A stretch of 64,000 bases of DNA from CAZLBC01 sp964557575 (GCA_964557575.1 CAZLBC010000015.1:1-64000); one strand, 5' to 3'; counted from the first letter of the stretch, positions 17,613-26,411 are shown. Numbers and translations: made by a program. The notes: generated from the sequence alone by a model not told the origin.

Positions 17613-19853
17613 TCATCGCCGCTCGATGCGGATAAACCGGCTGCTCCAGGGCGGCAGGATACGGCGGACGACCAACTCCTGCCCCGCGCCCACGCGGCGG
17701 TCTTCGGCGCCCGCCGGTTCGAGATCGTCGCGGGCGGCGCCTTCCGGCCGGTCCTCCGCGGCGTCCCAGCGGCTTGAATGGGCGGGATCGACCCGCCACC
17801 CGCGAAGGTGCCACCGTCCCGGCCGCAGACCCGTGATGCTGAGCTGCACTTCCCGCTCCCGCCGCTGGGCGAAGCCGTAATTGACCAGCACGATGCCGAC
17901 CGCGTCCCCCTGCCCGCCTGTTGCGAGGACAGAGACCCCCGGGGCTCGGGTACCCGCGACCGGCAGGCGGCGGCCGCCGACGACGGTCTTCCAGCCCTTG
18001 AGGGCATTGTAGGGCGCCCACTGCTCCCCGTGCGGGCCGATCAATTGCGTGGCTGACCACCCGCCGGACCGCGGGTCGCCGTAGTGCGTGTGCGACCAGA
18101 CGACCAGGTCGACGGCCGGTATTTCGGCCATCCGGACCAGGGCGGCGGCGGTATACGCCGCGCCGAAGGCCCGGATGTGCCAGAAGTCGCGGTGGAAGCG
18201 CGGCCAGCCCGGCTTGTGGAGGTTGCCCGCCGACCAGTTGAACTCGCCGAGGACCAGCGGCATCGGCGTCTCCAGTCCCGCCGCTGTTGTCAGCCGGTCC
18301 ACCACGGCCCGGGCCCGCTCGGGGGTGTTCAGGTCCCCCGAGTAATCGTGGTAAGAAACGAAATCGAGCGGCAGGTCCCGCGCCGCGCAGCGGCGGATCA
18401 GCGCGCCGATATACGGTCCGTCGAGCCCGGACTCCGGGCCGCCCACCCTCGCCGCCGGGTCGACCGTCCTGACCGCGCGGACCGTCGTCTCGTAGAGATC
18501 CAGGTACTCCTCGACCGTGCCGTTCCAGAACCCCGGCTGGTCCGGCTCGTTCCACACCCCCCACCAGGGAACCGCCGTCCGGTGCTCGCGCAGGACGTGG
18601 TGGACGAAGTCCTCCACGACGGCGGCCCAGGCCGCCGGATCGGCGGGTTTCTCCGGGCCGAAGGCCGCGGACCGGCTCAGCGCGGTGCGCAGCTTCTCGC
18701 CCGCGAACGGCGCGACGCTCCCGCCCAGCAGGCGCGGCGTCGCGTCGATGGAGATGTAGGGCCGGACGCCGTGGGCGGCGAACCAGTCGAGCGTACGGTC
18801 GACGACCTGCCAGTCGTAGCTGAAACGGCCGGTGCGGCCGCGGGCGGGGTACGCCGCGTCCGGGCCGCCGCGCTTCATGGGCGTCGCCTGCAGGAACTTG
18901 TCGGTCCGCACGACCTGCAGGGCCCCGCGGATCTGCCGGGGAGTGGCGCCCGGATGCTTCGACGGCGGCCACTGCTTGTGCCCCGGGTGCAGGGAGCCTA
19001 TGTACGGCGGCGGCACGCTGCCCGACGGCCGGGCGGCGTCCACGGTGACCGCGGTGCGGAGCGACCGCCGGGCGACCGTTGTGCCGGGCATCCGCGCGGT
19101 GTGGCTGATGCGAACGGCGGCAATCCACGCGCCGCTCGACCGCCACGGCGCGCCGCCCAGCAGGACGCCCTCCGTCCCCGCCGCGCCGTCGGACCACGGC
19201 GTCGCGAACCGCACCCCGTCGAGCCGGCCGCAATCCCGGCCGTCGACGTAAAACCGGAGCGTCCGTTCCTTCAGGGTCGCGGCGAAGGCGTGCCACCGCC
19301 CCTGCTTCAGCGCGCCGGCGCGTGCCGCCACCCGCCGGCGATTCTTCTGCTGCGGCGACTTGACCGCGACGACCGGGCCGCCGTCACGGATATCGAAAGA
19401 GATTTCGTTTTCGCGGCTGTTGAGCCGAAGGATCGTCGCCCCGTCCTCGGCGGCCCAGAGCCGGTCGGACTTCGCCCGGAACTCGATCGTGAACGCGTCG
19501 GCCCCGATGAGCCCGTCGAGGGGAAAGAACACCCAGTAGTGTTTGCCGTCCCGGGCGGCCACGCGCACGGCCGGGCCGAAGGGGCCCTCGGTGAACGCGA
19601 ACAGCGGACGGAGTTTCTCCCGTCCCTCGTCGTGATGGCCGTGCAGGAACCCCCCGGCCGCCTCGATGGTATCCGGGGAAGACAGGTCGGGCAGGAACAG
19701 CGTGTCCGCCTCCCGGGCCGGCCGCGCCAGCGGGTCCCACCCGTCGCGCCCCGGCGCGGCGCCGACGGACAGCGGCGCTGTCGCCAGCAGTATCCCCATG
19801 ATGGCGGGGACATACGTAACGGTGACACTCTTCCTGTATTCCGGACAGCGCAT
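17613..19853 (-). CDS. secreted GH39-like glycoside hydrolase with N-terminal lectin-like domain
   Basis: Large secreted enzyme (746 aa). Signal peptide residues 1-33. A concanavalin/LamG-type sandwich spans about residues 45-260 (FTIEFRAKSD, ENEISFDIRDGG, GRWHAFAATLKERTLRFYVDG). The catalytic TIM barrel has the clan GH-A acid/base in WWGVWNEPDQPGFW (near residue 435) and the candidate nucleophile in PLVLGEFNWSAG (near residue 535). A C-terminal beta-domain closes the barrel. GH39 members are beta-xylosidases and alpha-L-iduronidases; the exact sugar is not predictable. The start is supported by GGGAGAT seven bases upstream. A broken sialidase lies upstream in the same direction. Confidence 0.82.
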   Translation of the reverse strand: MRCPEYRKSVTVTYVPAIMGILLATAPLSVGAAPGRDGWDPLARPAREADTLFLPDLSSPDTIEAAGGFLHGHHDEGREKLRPLFAFTEGPFGPAVRVAARDGKHYWVFFPLDGLIGADAFTIEFRAKSDRLWAAEDGATILRLNSRENEISFDIRDGGPVVAVKSPQQKNRRRVAARAGALKQGRWHAFAATLKERTLRFYVDGRDCGRLDGVRFATPWSDGAAGTEGVLLGGAPWRSSGAWIAAVRISHTARMPGTTVARRSLRTAVTVDAARPSGSVPPPYIGSLHPGHKQWPPSKHPGATPRQIRGALQVVRTDKFLQATPMKRGGPDAAYPARGRTGRFSYDWQVVDRTLDWFAAHGVRPYISIDATPRLLGGSVAPFAGEKLRTALSRSAAFGPEKPADPAAWAAVVEDFVHHVLREHRTAVPWWGVWNEPDQPGFWNGTVEEYLDLYETTVRAVRTVDPAARVGGPESGLDGPYIGALIRRCAARDLPLDFVSYHDYSGDLNTPERARAVVDRLTTAAGLETPMPLVLGEFNWSAGNLHKPGWPRFHRDFWHIRAFGAAYTAAALVRMAEIPAVDLVVWSHTHYGDPRSGGWSATQLIGPHGEQWAPYNALKGWKTVVGGRRLPVAGTRAPGVSVLATGGQGDAVGIVLVNYGFAQRREREVQLSITGLRPGRWHLRGWRVDPAHSSRWDAAEDRPEGAARDDLEPAGAEDRRVGAGQELVVRRILPPWSSRFIRIERR

Positions 19854-19989
19854 ATCGTTATATCTCCCGCCGGCGCGTCCGGCTCAGGCCCACGCCCGCC
19901 GGCGTTTGATGCCGCGGACGAAGAGGCCCTTGACAATCTGGACGTCGTCGGCGACCTGGAAACCGCATTCTACCAGTTTCGGGGACAGT

Positions 19990-20683
19990 TTACCGAATTA
20001 CTTTCGCGCCGTCGTACAGCCGGCGCACCGGGAACCGGGTGATATTGGTCTGCGCGAGGCGGCGCCGGCCGGCGCAGTGGGCGAGCACCACGTGGTCGCC
20101 ACGGGGTCCACTTCTTCCACCCGGGGCCGTGGTGCCGGGACAGCGGCGCGACGAGCCGCCCGCCGGCGAGCCGGATGACGCGGTCGTTGTTCATCACGTA
20201 ATAGCCGACCGCGTCGTCGGGGATCATCGCGACGGGCTTCGACCAGGTCCGCGCGTCGTCGGTCGACGTCCGCATCACCGGGCGGCAGTCCGCCAGCGAG
20301 TTCTTCTGCAGGTAGAACAGCGCCGCCCGCCCGTCCCGGAGCCGCAGCAGGGAGACGGACATGACGTTCATCCCGCCCTCGTTGGACACCACCGGCTCGT
20401 CCTTCGCGGTCCAGGTCGCGCCGTCGTCGCCGGAGAACCGCGCGGCAAGGTGTGCCGCGGCGTGGTCGCCCCCGCCGCCCGTGAAGTGCGTGTAGACGAG
20501 CATCAGCCGCCCGTCCCGGAGACGGAGGACATCCCCCTCGCTGTTGCGGGGATTCCCTTTTCCCGGCGGCAGGAGCGGTATCCGGCGGATACCCTCTCCG
20601 GGCGCATCGGCGGCGGAGACACGGACACCGACAATCGCCAGGAGTGCCGCGACGACGACGGGGAACCGGGCCTTTTTCTTCAC
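19990..20683 (-). pseudogene. exo-alpha-sialidase-like (BNR) gene with internal deletion and frameshift
   Basis: From GTG 20683 the frame encodes a signal peptide and the N-terminal half of a planctomycete-type sialidase-like propeller (NSEGDVLRLRDGRLMLVYTH, FSGDDGATWTAKDEPVVSNEGGMN, DDARTWSKPVAM), breaking off after RHHGPGWKKW. A different frame then gives the typical family C-terminus DHVVLAHCAGRRRLAQTNIT, RFPVRRLYDGAKVIR and a TAA at 19990-19992. The middle of the propeller, roughly a hundred or more residues, is absent, so an internal deletion plus frame change inactivated it. Between 19866 and 19990 another coding-like fragment (LVECGFQVADDVQIVKGLFV) may be a remnant of a further gene. 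Confidence 0.7.
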
Positions 20684-20812
20684 GGGACAATCTTTTCACC
20701 GGAGAATATCCGCGAACATCTCATCATCCATGATAAGCCGCGCACCCGGGCCGGGCAACACGGAAATGCGGGGACGCTGCGCGCGAAGAGACACCCGAAC
20801 GCTCAACAGACG

Positions 20813-20998
20813 TCAATCCGCATCCCCGTTCCGCTGGCAGCACGGACAGTAGTACGTCGATCGCCGGCCGGGCGGCTGCCGGATGACCCTGATCGCCGCA
20901 CCGCAGCGCGGGCAATACCAGGCCGAGCGCGGCGACCCGACGGGCTGTTTGATCTTCATTTCCGGCGCGGGGGGTCCCCCACGCCCCTGCCCCGGCAC
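20813..20998 (-). CDS. orphan Fpg-type zinc-finger mini-protein
   Basis: A 61-aa product (46 or so residues if the ATG at 20959 is used). It consists almost only of the zinc finger normally found at the C-terminus of formamidopyrimidine-DNA glycosylase and IleRS: WYCPRCGAAIRVI, then GRRSTYYCPCCQR, giving CxxC-x16-CxxC. No glycosylase body precedes it in any frame. It could be a free-standing zinc ribbon or the last scrap of a degraded mutM/nei gene. No clear ribosome site is visible. Surrounding bases 20684-20812 and 20999-21076 hold nothing else I can support. Confidence 0.5.
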   Translation of the reverse strand: MPGQGRGGPPAPEMKIKQPVGSPRSAWYCPRCGAAIRVIRQPPGRRSTYYCPCCQRNGDAD

Positions 20999-21076
20999 CC
21001 AAACACGGGTAAGAGACGTGTCAAGAAGGGGTTATATTCTTATTATTAATGATTTTCTATTTATTCTCATTAGAGG

Positions 21077-21106
21077 TTGCCACGGATCCCGGCCAATGGT
21101 TAGAAT
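21077..21106 (+). promoter_or_regulatory. candidate promoter for a small acidic protein gene
   Basis: TTGCCA (21077-21082) and TAGAAT (21101-21106) are separated by 18 bases in an AT-rich leader (21001-21170), 66 bp upstream of a small ORF with a good ribosome site. The match is moderate. Confidence 0.35.
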
Positions 21107-21172
21107 AGTGATAGATACATCATCATAATAAGCCGTTATTATAGCTACCACCTATTATTCCGGAGCAGTGTC

Positions 21173-21331
21173 ATGCACAAGGACGTCGACGAGGCGGTGG
21201 AGGACTTCCTCGAGGAACAGAAGCGCAAGATGGACATGATCGTGTCCCGCATCCAGGACACGACGGGTGATGCCGATCACTCCGACGAGGACAGCAGCGC
21301 CGCGGCCACGAAAACCAGGAACAACAACTGA
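21173..21331 (+). CDS. small acidic helical protein, 52 aa, unknown function
   Basis: A short ORF with a well-placed ribosome site (GGAG, seven bases before the ATG). It reads MHKDVDEAVEDFLEEQKRKM, then DMIVSRIQDTTGDADHSDED, ending in a Ser/Ala/Asn-rich tail. The first 30 residues should form an amphipathic, coiled-coil-like helix; the remainder is acidic and probably disordered. Codon use matches the surrounding GC-rich genes despite the AT-rich leader, which supports real coding. No homologue recognised. It is convergent with gspK of T2SS-1, with about 210 bp between them in which I see no other gene. Confidence 0.5.
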   Translation: MHKDVDEAVEDFLEEQKRKMDMIVSRIQDTTGDADHSDEDSSAAATKTRNNN

Positions 21332-21540
21332 TCGCCGGCCGACGCACCCCGATTTCGATCGCGGCGAAAGCCCGTGCCCGCCGGACCCCGCGGGCGTAGC
21401 AGCGGTTCCCTGCCGGTGCCCTGTCGGCGCACCAGAAGGGAGGCCGGGCCAAAGGGCGCATTCAGAAAAGAACATCCCGTAATCGCGGTATGCGCCGTTT
21501 TCGCCGTCGCCGCGGTAACCGTTCGCCCGATGCGCCGGGA

Positions 21541-22953
21541 TCAATACTCCCGGGTTTCCACGTCGAGCGGAACCGGCATGCCCAGCCGGGTCAGGTCGCG
21601 GAGGTAGAAGATGCCGGCCGAGGGGCGGGCGAGGTCAATGACGGCCTCGATGACGCAGAACTGGCCGCCGGGATGGTGGAAGCCGACGCTGCGCACCCGA
21701 TACTGAAATCCGCGCGACGTCACGTACGGGTAGGCTTCCACGAACTGCTCCCTGCCGAGGATACCCTCGGTATACAGCCAGGCCGGGGTGTTGCGCCGCG
21801 ATGCGTCGAGTGATGACCGCGCCCCGATGATCCGGTCGGCCGCGTCCTCCCCGATGCCCGGCAGCGTCGCGAGCACCGCGCGGGAAGCGGTGTTGACATT
21901 GACGAGGCCCGGGGCGAACCCCCGCAGTCCCGGCGGCCGGACCGTCAGGCGGTCGAGGACGACCGGCAGTTCCTCGTCGCCGACCCGGGAGGAAATCCGC
22001 CTGCCCTTCACCATGCCGGGGTACGCCTGGTGATTTTCCTTTAGTACATGGACCATGCCCCAGAGCTGGAGGGGCGACGCGAAAGTCACGTCCTCCTCGC
22101 GGCAGATAACGATGAAATCGACGGTCTCGTCCGGCAGCCCGCTGCCGCCGAGGGACTCCTTCAGGTCGTCCGGCTTACCGTTGATGTTTATCCGGTCCTC
22201 CCCCGTGGAATCAACGTTCGGCTCCCACGAGACCGCGGTGGCCAGGCCCAGCAGACCGGCATCGAGGATACTGTCCCCGTCGTCGGCCGGAAAGCTGTCC
22301 TCGCCGTCCTCCTCGTTCGGATCCAGCAGGCCGTTGAGATTCACGTCTTCGCCGTAGATGACGGAACCGCTGAATCCCTTGACCATCAGGAGCTCCTCGA
22401 CCGACACCAGCGGGCCGTTGCGCGGCATGTACGCGATCGGCTGGAGCGACTCGTAGTATTCGCGCTCGGCGCCGTAGGGCCGCACCTCCTCGTCCTTGTC
22501 GCGCCAGTCCAGCAGGCAGTCGACCAGGTCCCGGTTCATGCTGCCGAGGGCCAGGAGCTGGTCTTCCCCGGCAACGTTCACGTTCAGCTTGCCGCTCTCG
22601 TCGATCGCGCCGTACCGTACCTCCTCGCCCTCTTCGCCCGACGGCGCGTAGACCGTGAAGTACCACCCGCGGCCCGCACCGTCGACGCTCACCGGGCGGG
22701 CGCGAAACAGTTCGGGATTGTCCTTCCACGTTTCGGGATCTTCCGCGGCGGCGCCGAGCACGGCGATCGCCGTGCGAATACCGCTCATCGCGGCCGTCCG
22801 CGCCTGTTCCGTTTTGGCGGTCACCGCGGCGGCCTTGCTCTCGGCCAGGCTCCGGAACTGCAGGCTGATCACGACCAGGGTCAGCGCGGCGACGATCACC
22901 AGCGTCACCAGCAGCACCATGCCGCCCCGGCCAAACTGTTTCGCGGGCGTCAT
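21541..22953 (-). CDS. gspK: T2SS-1 minor pseudopilin GspK-like
   Basis: GspK-type pseudopilin (470 aa from ATG 22953). A short leader (MTPAKQFGRG) precedes the hydrophobic helix GMVLLVTLVIVAALTLVV, without the Glu5 present in other pseudopilins, as expected for GspK, which caps the pseudopilus tip. The large globular part has two helix-hairpin-helix-like segments (LNVNVAGEDQLLALGSMNR and LVNVNTASRAVLATLPGIGE), usual for GspK. An inserted loop, VNLNGLLDPNEED, looks like a calcium-binding loop. Its start overlaps the gspJ stop (ATGA). It is the last gene of the gspE-K operon. The extra upstream open frame is a shadow of gspJ. Confidence 0.88.
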   Translation of the reverse strand: MTPAKQFGRGGMVLLVTLVIVAALTLVVISLQFRSLAESKAAAVTAKTEQARTAAMSGIRTAIAVLGAAAEDPETWKDNPELFRARPVSVDGAGRGWYFTVYAPSGEEGEEVRYGAIDESGKLNVNVAGEDQLLALGSMNRDLVDCLLDWRDKDEEVRPYGAEREYYESLQPIAYMPRNGPLVSVEELLMVKGFSGSVIYGEDVNLNGLLDPNEEDGEDSFPADDGDSILDAGLLGLATAVSWEPNVDSTGEDRININGKPDDLKESLGGSGLPDETVDFIVICREEDVTFASPLQLWGMVHVLKENHQAYPGMVKGRRISSRVGDEELPVVLDRLTVRPPGLRGFAPGLVNVNTASRAVLATLPGIGEDAADRIIGARSSLDASRRNTPAWLYTEGILGREQFVEAYPYVTSRGFQYRVRSVGFHHPGGQFCVIEAVIDLARPSAGIFYLRDLTRLGMPVPLDVETREY

Positions 22954-23702
22954 CCGCCGACGCTCCCGCCCAGTCCCTTCACGCCCCCGCCGCGGGCCCG
23001 CCTGCCGCCCGGCAGGTACACCACCCGGCGAAAGATCTCCCCGCCGTACTCCTCCTCGTCTTCTCCCTCCGGCAGCGGCCGGTCGCCGAGCGTGATCTCC
23101 ACGGCGGCGGGCAGGTCGTCTTCGTTCCAGGAATCGATCCACCCGCTGCCGTCGTGGTAGCGGAACCGGAGGTACCGGATGCGGTCGGTGACCAGCCGCA
23201 CGGCTATCTCCGCCCGGCCGTCCTCCTCGAGCTGCTCGCCCTCCTCCTCGGCAACGGTGGCCAGGAGATTCTTCTGGAGCGTCTTTTCGACGCCGACGAC
23301 GATCTCTTCGCCGGTCTCCTCGTCCTCGACGATCCTGAGCCGATACCCCACCATCCGTATGTCGCACTCGGGGGAAACCGGCTGGTCGGAAATCCCCTCG
23401 ATCGCCCAAGCGGCCTTCCCCGGCCGCCGGACGGTGATCCAGCACGCCTGGTCGTACGCCCCTTCCATGCCGGTCTGCAGAAAGGGATATTCCATCGCCG
23501 AAGACAGTTCCGCCGTCATCAGGGACATCAGGAGCCGCTCCGAACGCAGGAGTTCGAGCTTTTCCCGCACCCGGTCCCGGTAGACGATCGCGTCACGGTA
23601 GACGTAGAACATCATCCCCGACAGCAGGAGGGTAATCGCGACCGCCAGGATAACCTCCATCAGCGTAAAGCACTTTCGATTGCACGGCGGGCGGACGGTC
23701 AC
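22950..23702 (-). CDS. gspJ: T2SS-1 minor pseudopilin GspJ-like
   Basis: Minor pseudopilin (250 aa) of the pseudopilus tip complex. The start is GTG at 23702, overlapping the gspI stop (GTGA). The N-terminus CNRKCFTLMEVILAVAITLL is a prepilin signal with the mature-side FTLME, but the residue before the cleavage point is Cys instead of the usual Gly. The globular domain ends in a Gly/Arg-rich tail, and the segment IRYLRFRYHDGSGWIDSWNE matches the GspJ family. Tight overlaps on both sides show it belongs to the gspE-K operon. The N-terminal 160 codons of the longer open frame are a shadow of gspI. Confidence 0.85.
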   Translation of the reverse strand: MTVRPPCNRKCFTLMEVILAVAITLLLSGMMFYVYRDAIVYRDRVREKLELLRSERLLMSLMTAELSSAMEYPFLQTGMEGAYDQACWITVRRPGKAAWAIEGISDQPVSPECDIRMVGYRLRIVEDEETGEEIVVGVEKTLQKNLLATVAEEEGEQLEEDGRAEIAVRLVTDRIRYLRFRYHDGSGWIDSWNEDDLPAAVEITLGDRPLPEGEDEEEYGGEIFRRVVYLPGGRRARGGGVKGLGGSVGG

Positions 23703-24145
23703 GGCAGGTACCCCGGCCCTTCCTCCTCCTCTTCTTCCTCGTCGGCCGCCTCTTGATCGGCGGGCATGATCTCGACCAGCCGCGCGTATATATTCTCTGA
23801 CGGGTTGCCGACCGTCACCGTGACGCGCTCCATCTGCTCGGTCTGGAGCGTGTCCTCCGTGTCCTCGACCGCGACGGTCCACACCCATCCCTCCAGTTCC
23901 GGGTATTCCTCGCCGAAGTCGTTGGGGCCGTCGTCGGCCTGGTCGACGATGCCCAGGTGCACGTTCGCCATGACCGTGACGGCCAGGTCGACGGCCCGGT
24001 TCCCCAGCCGCTCGGTGCGCACGGCGTTTCCGCACGAGGAAAACGCCGTGTACAGTACCGACGCGGAGACGGCAAAGACGGACAGGGCCAGTACCACTTC
24101 GAGCAGTGCGGCGCCGTGGTGTTCGCGGGAGTGCCGGCGGCTCAT
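23699..24145 (-). CDS. gspI: T2SS-1 minor pseudopilin GspI-like
   Basis: Short pseudopilin (148 aa) with the prepilin motif HGAALLEVVLALSVFAVSAS (Glu5 present), a small beta-rich globular domain (GWVWTVAVEDTEDTLQTEQM) typical of GspI, and an unusual acidic tail of seven consecutive Glu. GspI nucleates the tip complex with GspJ and GspK. Its ATG overlaps the gspH stop (ATGA) and its stop overlaps the gspJ GTG, so translation is coupled along the operon. Confidence 0.85.
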   Translation of the reverse strand: MSRRHSREHHGAALLEVVLALSVFAVSASVLYTAFSSCGNAVRTERLGNRAVDLAVTVMANVHLGIVDQADDGPNDFGEEYPELEGWVWTVAVEDTEDTLQTEQMERVTVTVGNPSENIYARLVEIMPADQEAADEEEEEEEGPGYLP

Positions 24146-24723
24146 CGGAATCCCTCTTCCTCAGTATCCCGGATAAGGGTTTCAACGATCCCGTTGAGGC
24201 CGTCGATGGTTATCACCGCAACCCGATTCCCTTCCGCTCCCCGCGGGACGAGATGAATTTCGGCCGAATCGCTCGAGCCGTCCGGGTAAAACGTGACCGG
24301 CTCGCGTTCGTCGTCGGCCTCCGCGGACAGTTCCTCGGTAACCTGGATCGCGCTGTCGTCCGTCAGCCGCGCGGAGACGACGCGGACACCGTCGCCGAAG
24401 AGACTCGCCGTGTCCCGGGCCGCGTACTCGGTGAACGCGTTGGGGGCGGCGACGGGATTCTCCTCGACCAGCAGCCTGACGGGCGGCGCGCCGACGTCGG
24501 TTTCGGCGGGAAACGTCATGCGGAGCTTTTTGCCCGTCGCCGCGGCTTCGGCGCTGACAAAACGCACCGCGGTCTCAAAGCGATCCGCCTCGTCGCCCAG
24601 GTCAACGGCCGTCCAGTTTCTCAGCGAGAGTGCCGCCGCCCCCGACAACAGCAGCAGCAGGGAGACGACCAGGAGCAATTCGACGAGCGTCAGGCCGGCG
24701 GCCCGGAACCTAACGCGCGCCAT
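24142..24723 (-). CDS. gspH: T2SS-1 pseudopilin GspH-like
   Basis: Pseudopilin (193 aa) with prepilin motif AAGLTLVELLLVVSLLLLLS (Gly-1, Glu5) and a GspH-type beta-barrel head (VTFYPDGSSDSAEIHLV near the C-terminus is the recurrent GspH/FimT signature). GspH links the minor tip complex to the major pilin filament. The start at 24723 lies inside the end of gspG (14-bp overlap); the longer open frame upstream mirrors gspG and is not coding. Confidence 0.87.
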   Translation of the reverse strand: MARVRFRAAGLTLVELLLVVSLLLLLSGAAALSLRNWTAVDLGDEADRFETAVRFVSAEAAATGKKLRMTFPAETDVGAPPVRLLVEENPVAAPNAFTEYAARDTASLFGDGVRVVSARLTDDSAIQVTEELSAEADDEREPVTFYPDGSSDSAEIHLVPRGAEGNRVAVITIDGLNGIVETLIRDTEEEGFR

Positions 24724-25180
24724 CCTCCTTCTTTTTAACGCTGGATATATCGTCTTCGGTGCCATCTTCCTTGTCCGGCCCCATCGAATAGACCCGGTAG
24801 GGAGCCACGGACTCGCCTTCGTCTTCGAATCGCTCGTACTGGATCTTCTGCCCCCACGGATCTTCCGGGACGATACCGTCCTTGAGATAGGGGCCGCGCC
24901 ACTGCTCCTGTTCATCTTCATCATCCGGCTCCTCGACGAGTTCCTGGAGCCCTTCCTCGGATTCCGGGTACCGGTTCATATCCATGTTGAACCGGTCGAC
25001 CTGCGCGGCAACGTCATTCACGAGGACGCCGGCGGCGTCCTTGTTGGCGTCGCCCTTGATGCCGGTGTACACGCCGACCGAAACGCCGGCGAGCAAAACC
25101 AGGATGGCCAGGACCAGCAGCACCTCGATAAGCGTGAGGCCTTTACCCGTCTTCGCGCGTTGTTTTCTTTTCACATCCAC
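24710..25180 (-). CDS. gspG: T2SS-1 major pseudopilin GspG
   Basis: Major pseudopilin (156 aa) that polymerises into the piston. Class III signal KTGKGLTLIEVLLVLAILVL with Gly-1 and Glu5. The conserved head follows: NRYPESEEGLQELVEEP, WRGPYLKDGIVPEDPWGQKI and the calcium-site region YRVYSMGPDKEDGTEDDI. The insertion of extra Asp/Glu (DDEDEQEQ) and a basic C-terminal tail (KKKEDGAR) are unusual. It follows gspF by 31 bp in the operon. Assignment is secure. Confidence 0.95.
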   Translation of the reverse strand: MDVKRKQRAKTGKGLTLIEVLLVLAILVLLAGVSVGVYTGIKGDANKDAAGVLVNDVAAQVDRFNMDMNRYPESEEGLQELVEEPDDEDEQEQWRGPYLKDGIVPEDPWGQKIQYERFEDEGESVAPYRVYSMGPDKEDGTEDDISSVKKKEDGAR

Positions 25181-25211
25181 TGTGCAAATCCTTTCCGTAA
25201 TTCTCGATTGT

Positions 25212-26411
25212 TCATTCCAGGGCCTTGCTCATCAAAAAGACGGGGTAAAGCAGGCCCAGGGCCAGAAACGCGATGGTGATACCCATCATCATGATTATAA
25301 CCGGTTCTATCAATCGTACAAAGTGATCGATTTTACTGTTGGTCCGCCGCTCGAGCGTATCGGCGATCTGTGTGAGGACCACCGGCATCCGGTTGGATTC
25401 CTCGGCGACCGCCACCATTTCGACGATCTCCGGATCGAACTGCCCGGAATTCCGCAGGGGCGCCGCGAGGGGCTGCCCGTCCCTGACACTGTCGATGGCG
25501 TCGGACATCGCCTCGGTCAGCAGCGCCGAGCCGGCCGCGTCCCGGCTGATGGTCAAGGCCTTGAGTATCGGTACGCCGTTGGCGAGCATGGTCCCGAGCA
25601 CGCGGCATATCCGCGTGGTCGCAACCGATCGGTTGATATTACCGACGAGGGGCATGCCGAACCGTATCGCTTCCCCGAGACGCCGCCCCCATTCGCTCTT
25701 GAACAGCGACCGCAACCCCAGCCCCGCCAGAACGACGATTGCCAGAAGCAGCACGTAATGCTCCGTCAACAGTTCGCTGACGAAAAAAATGGCCCGCGTC
25801 GGAAGGGGCAGTTCGATGTTCGCAAAGTAACCCTTGAACATCGGCACCAGGAACACCAGTATCCCGACGACAATGAAGCCGCCGAACAGGGTCAGGACCA
25901 TCGGGTAGAGGAGCATGCCCATGACCCGCGAACGGAGTTCGTTTCGCCGCTCCACGTAATCACCGAGATCCTGCAGCACGTCCTCGAGGAACCCCCCCTC
26001 CTCGCCGGCCCGGATGACCGCCTCGTGAAGCGTATCGAACACATCCGGGGCGTTGCCGACCGCGTCGGCGAGGGGGCTGCCCTGGGAGATCGCGGATCGG
26101 AGCTGGCGAATGACGTCGCACAGTGCCTGGTTGGGCGTCGTTTTTTCCAGGGTCTGCAGCGTCCGTATCATCGGCACCCCCGAATGCAGGAGGTCCGACA
26201 TCTGCCGGAACATGGTGCCGACCTGTCGCAGGCGAATCCGTTTCCGGCCGGTCTGCACCTTGCGCTCTTCCTCGTCGGCAACGCCGATGTGGACGGGATA
26301 CAGCCCCCGCTCGGTGAGTACCTGCAGGAGCGCGGCCTCACTGTCGGCCCGCTCTATGCCGGTCACCGCCTCGCCGGCGGTGTCTTTCGCCGTGTACCTG
26401 AAGTTTACCAT
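25212..26411 (-). CDS. gspF: T2SS-1 inner-membrane platform protein GspF
   Basis: Polytopic assembly-platform protein (399 aa). It has two repeated T2SSF cytoplasmic helical domains (MFRQMSDLLHSGVPMIRTLQ and RICRVLGTMLANGVPILKAL) with membrane segments near residues 170-195, 215-240 and 370-395. The N-terminal MVNFRYTAKDTAGEAVTG is the standard GspF opening. It couples the GspE ATPase to pseudopilus assembly. It lies 38 bp after gspE and ends 31 bp before gspG. Confidence 0.96.
   Translation of the reverse strand: MVNFRYTAKDTAGEAVTGIERADSEAALLQVLTERGLYPVHIGVADEEERKVQTGRKRIRLRQVGTMFRQMSDLLHSGVPMIRTLQTLEKTTPNQALCDVIRQLRSAISQGSPLADAVGNAPDVFDTLHEAVIRAGEEGGFLEDVLQDLGDYVERRNELRSRVMGMLLYPMVLTLFGGFIVVGILVFLVPMFKGYFANIELPLPTRAIFFVSELLTEHYVLLLAIVVLAGLGLRSLFKSEWGRRLGEAIRFGMPLVGNINRSVATTRICRVLGTMLANGVPILKALTISRDAAGSALLTEAMSDAIDSVRDGQPLAAPLRNSGQFDPEIVEMVAVAEESNRMPVVLTQIADTLERRTNSKIDHFVRLIEPVIIMMMGITIAFLALGLLYPVFLMSKALE

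Noticed and set aside
22950..24185. Long N-terminal extensions of the gspJ, gspK, gspH and gspL open frames
   Set aside because: Each extension is out-of-frame shadow of the preceding overlapping gene; starts coupled to the previous stop (ATGA or GTGA) give normal pseudopilin N-termini.
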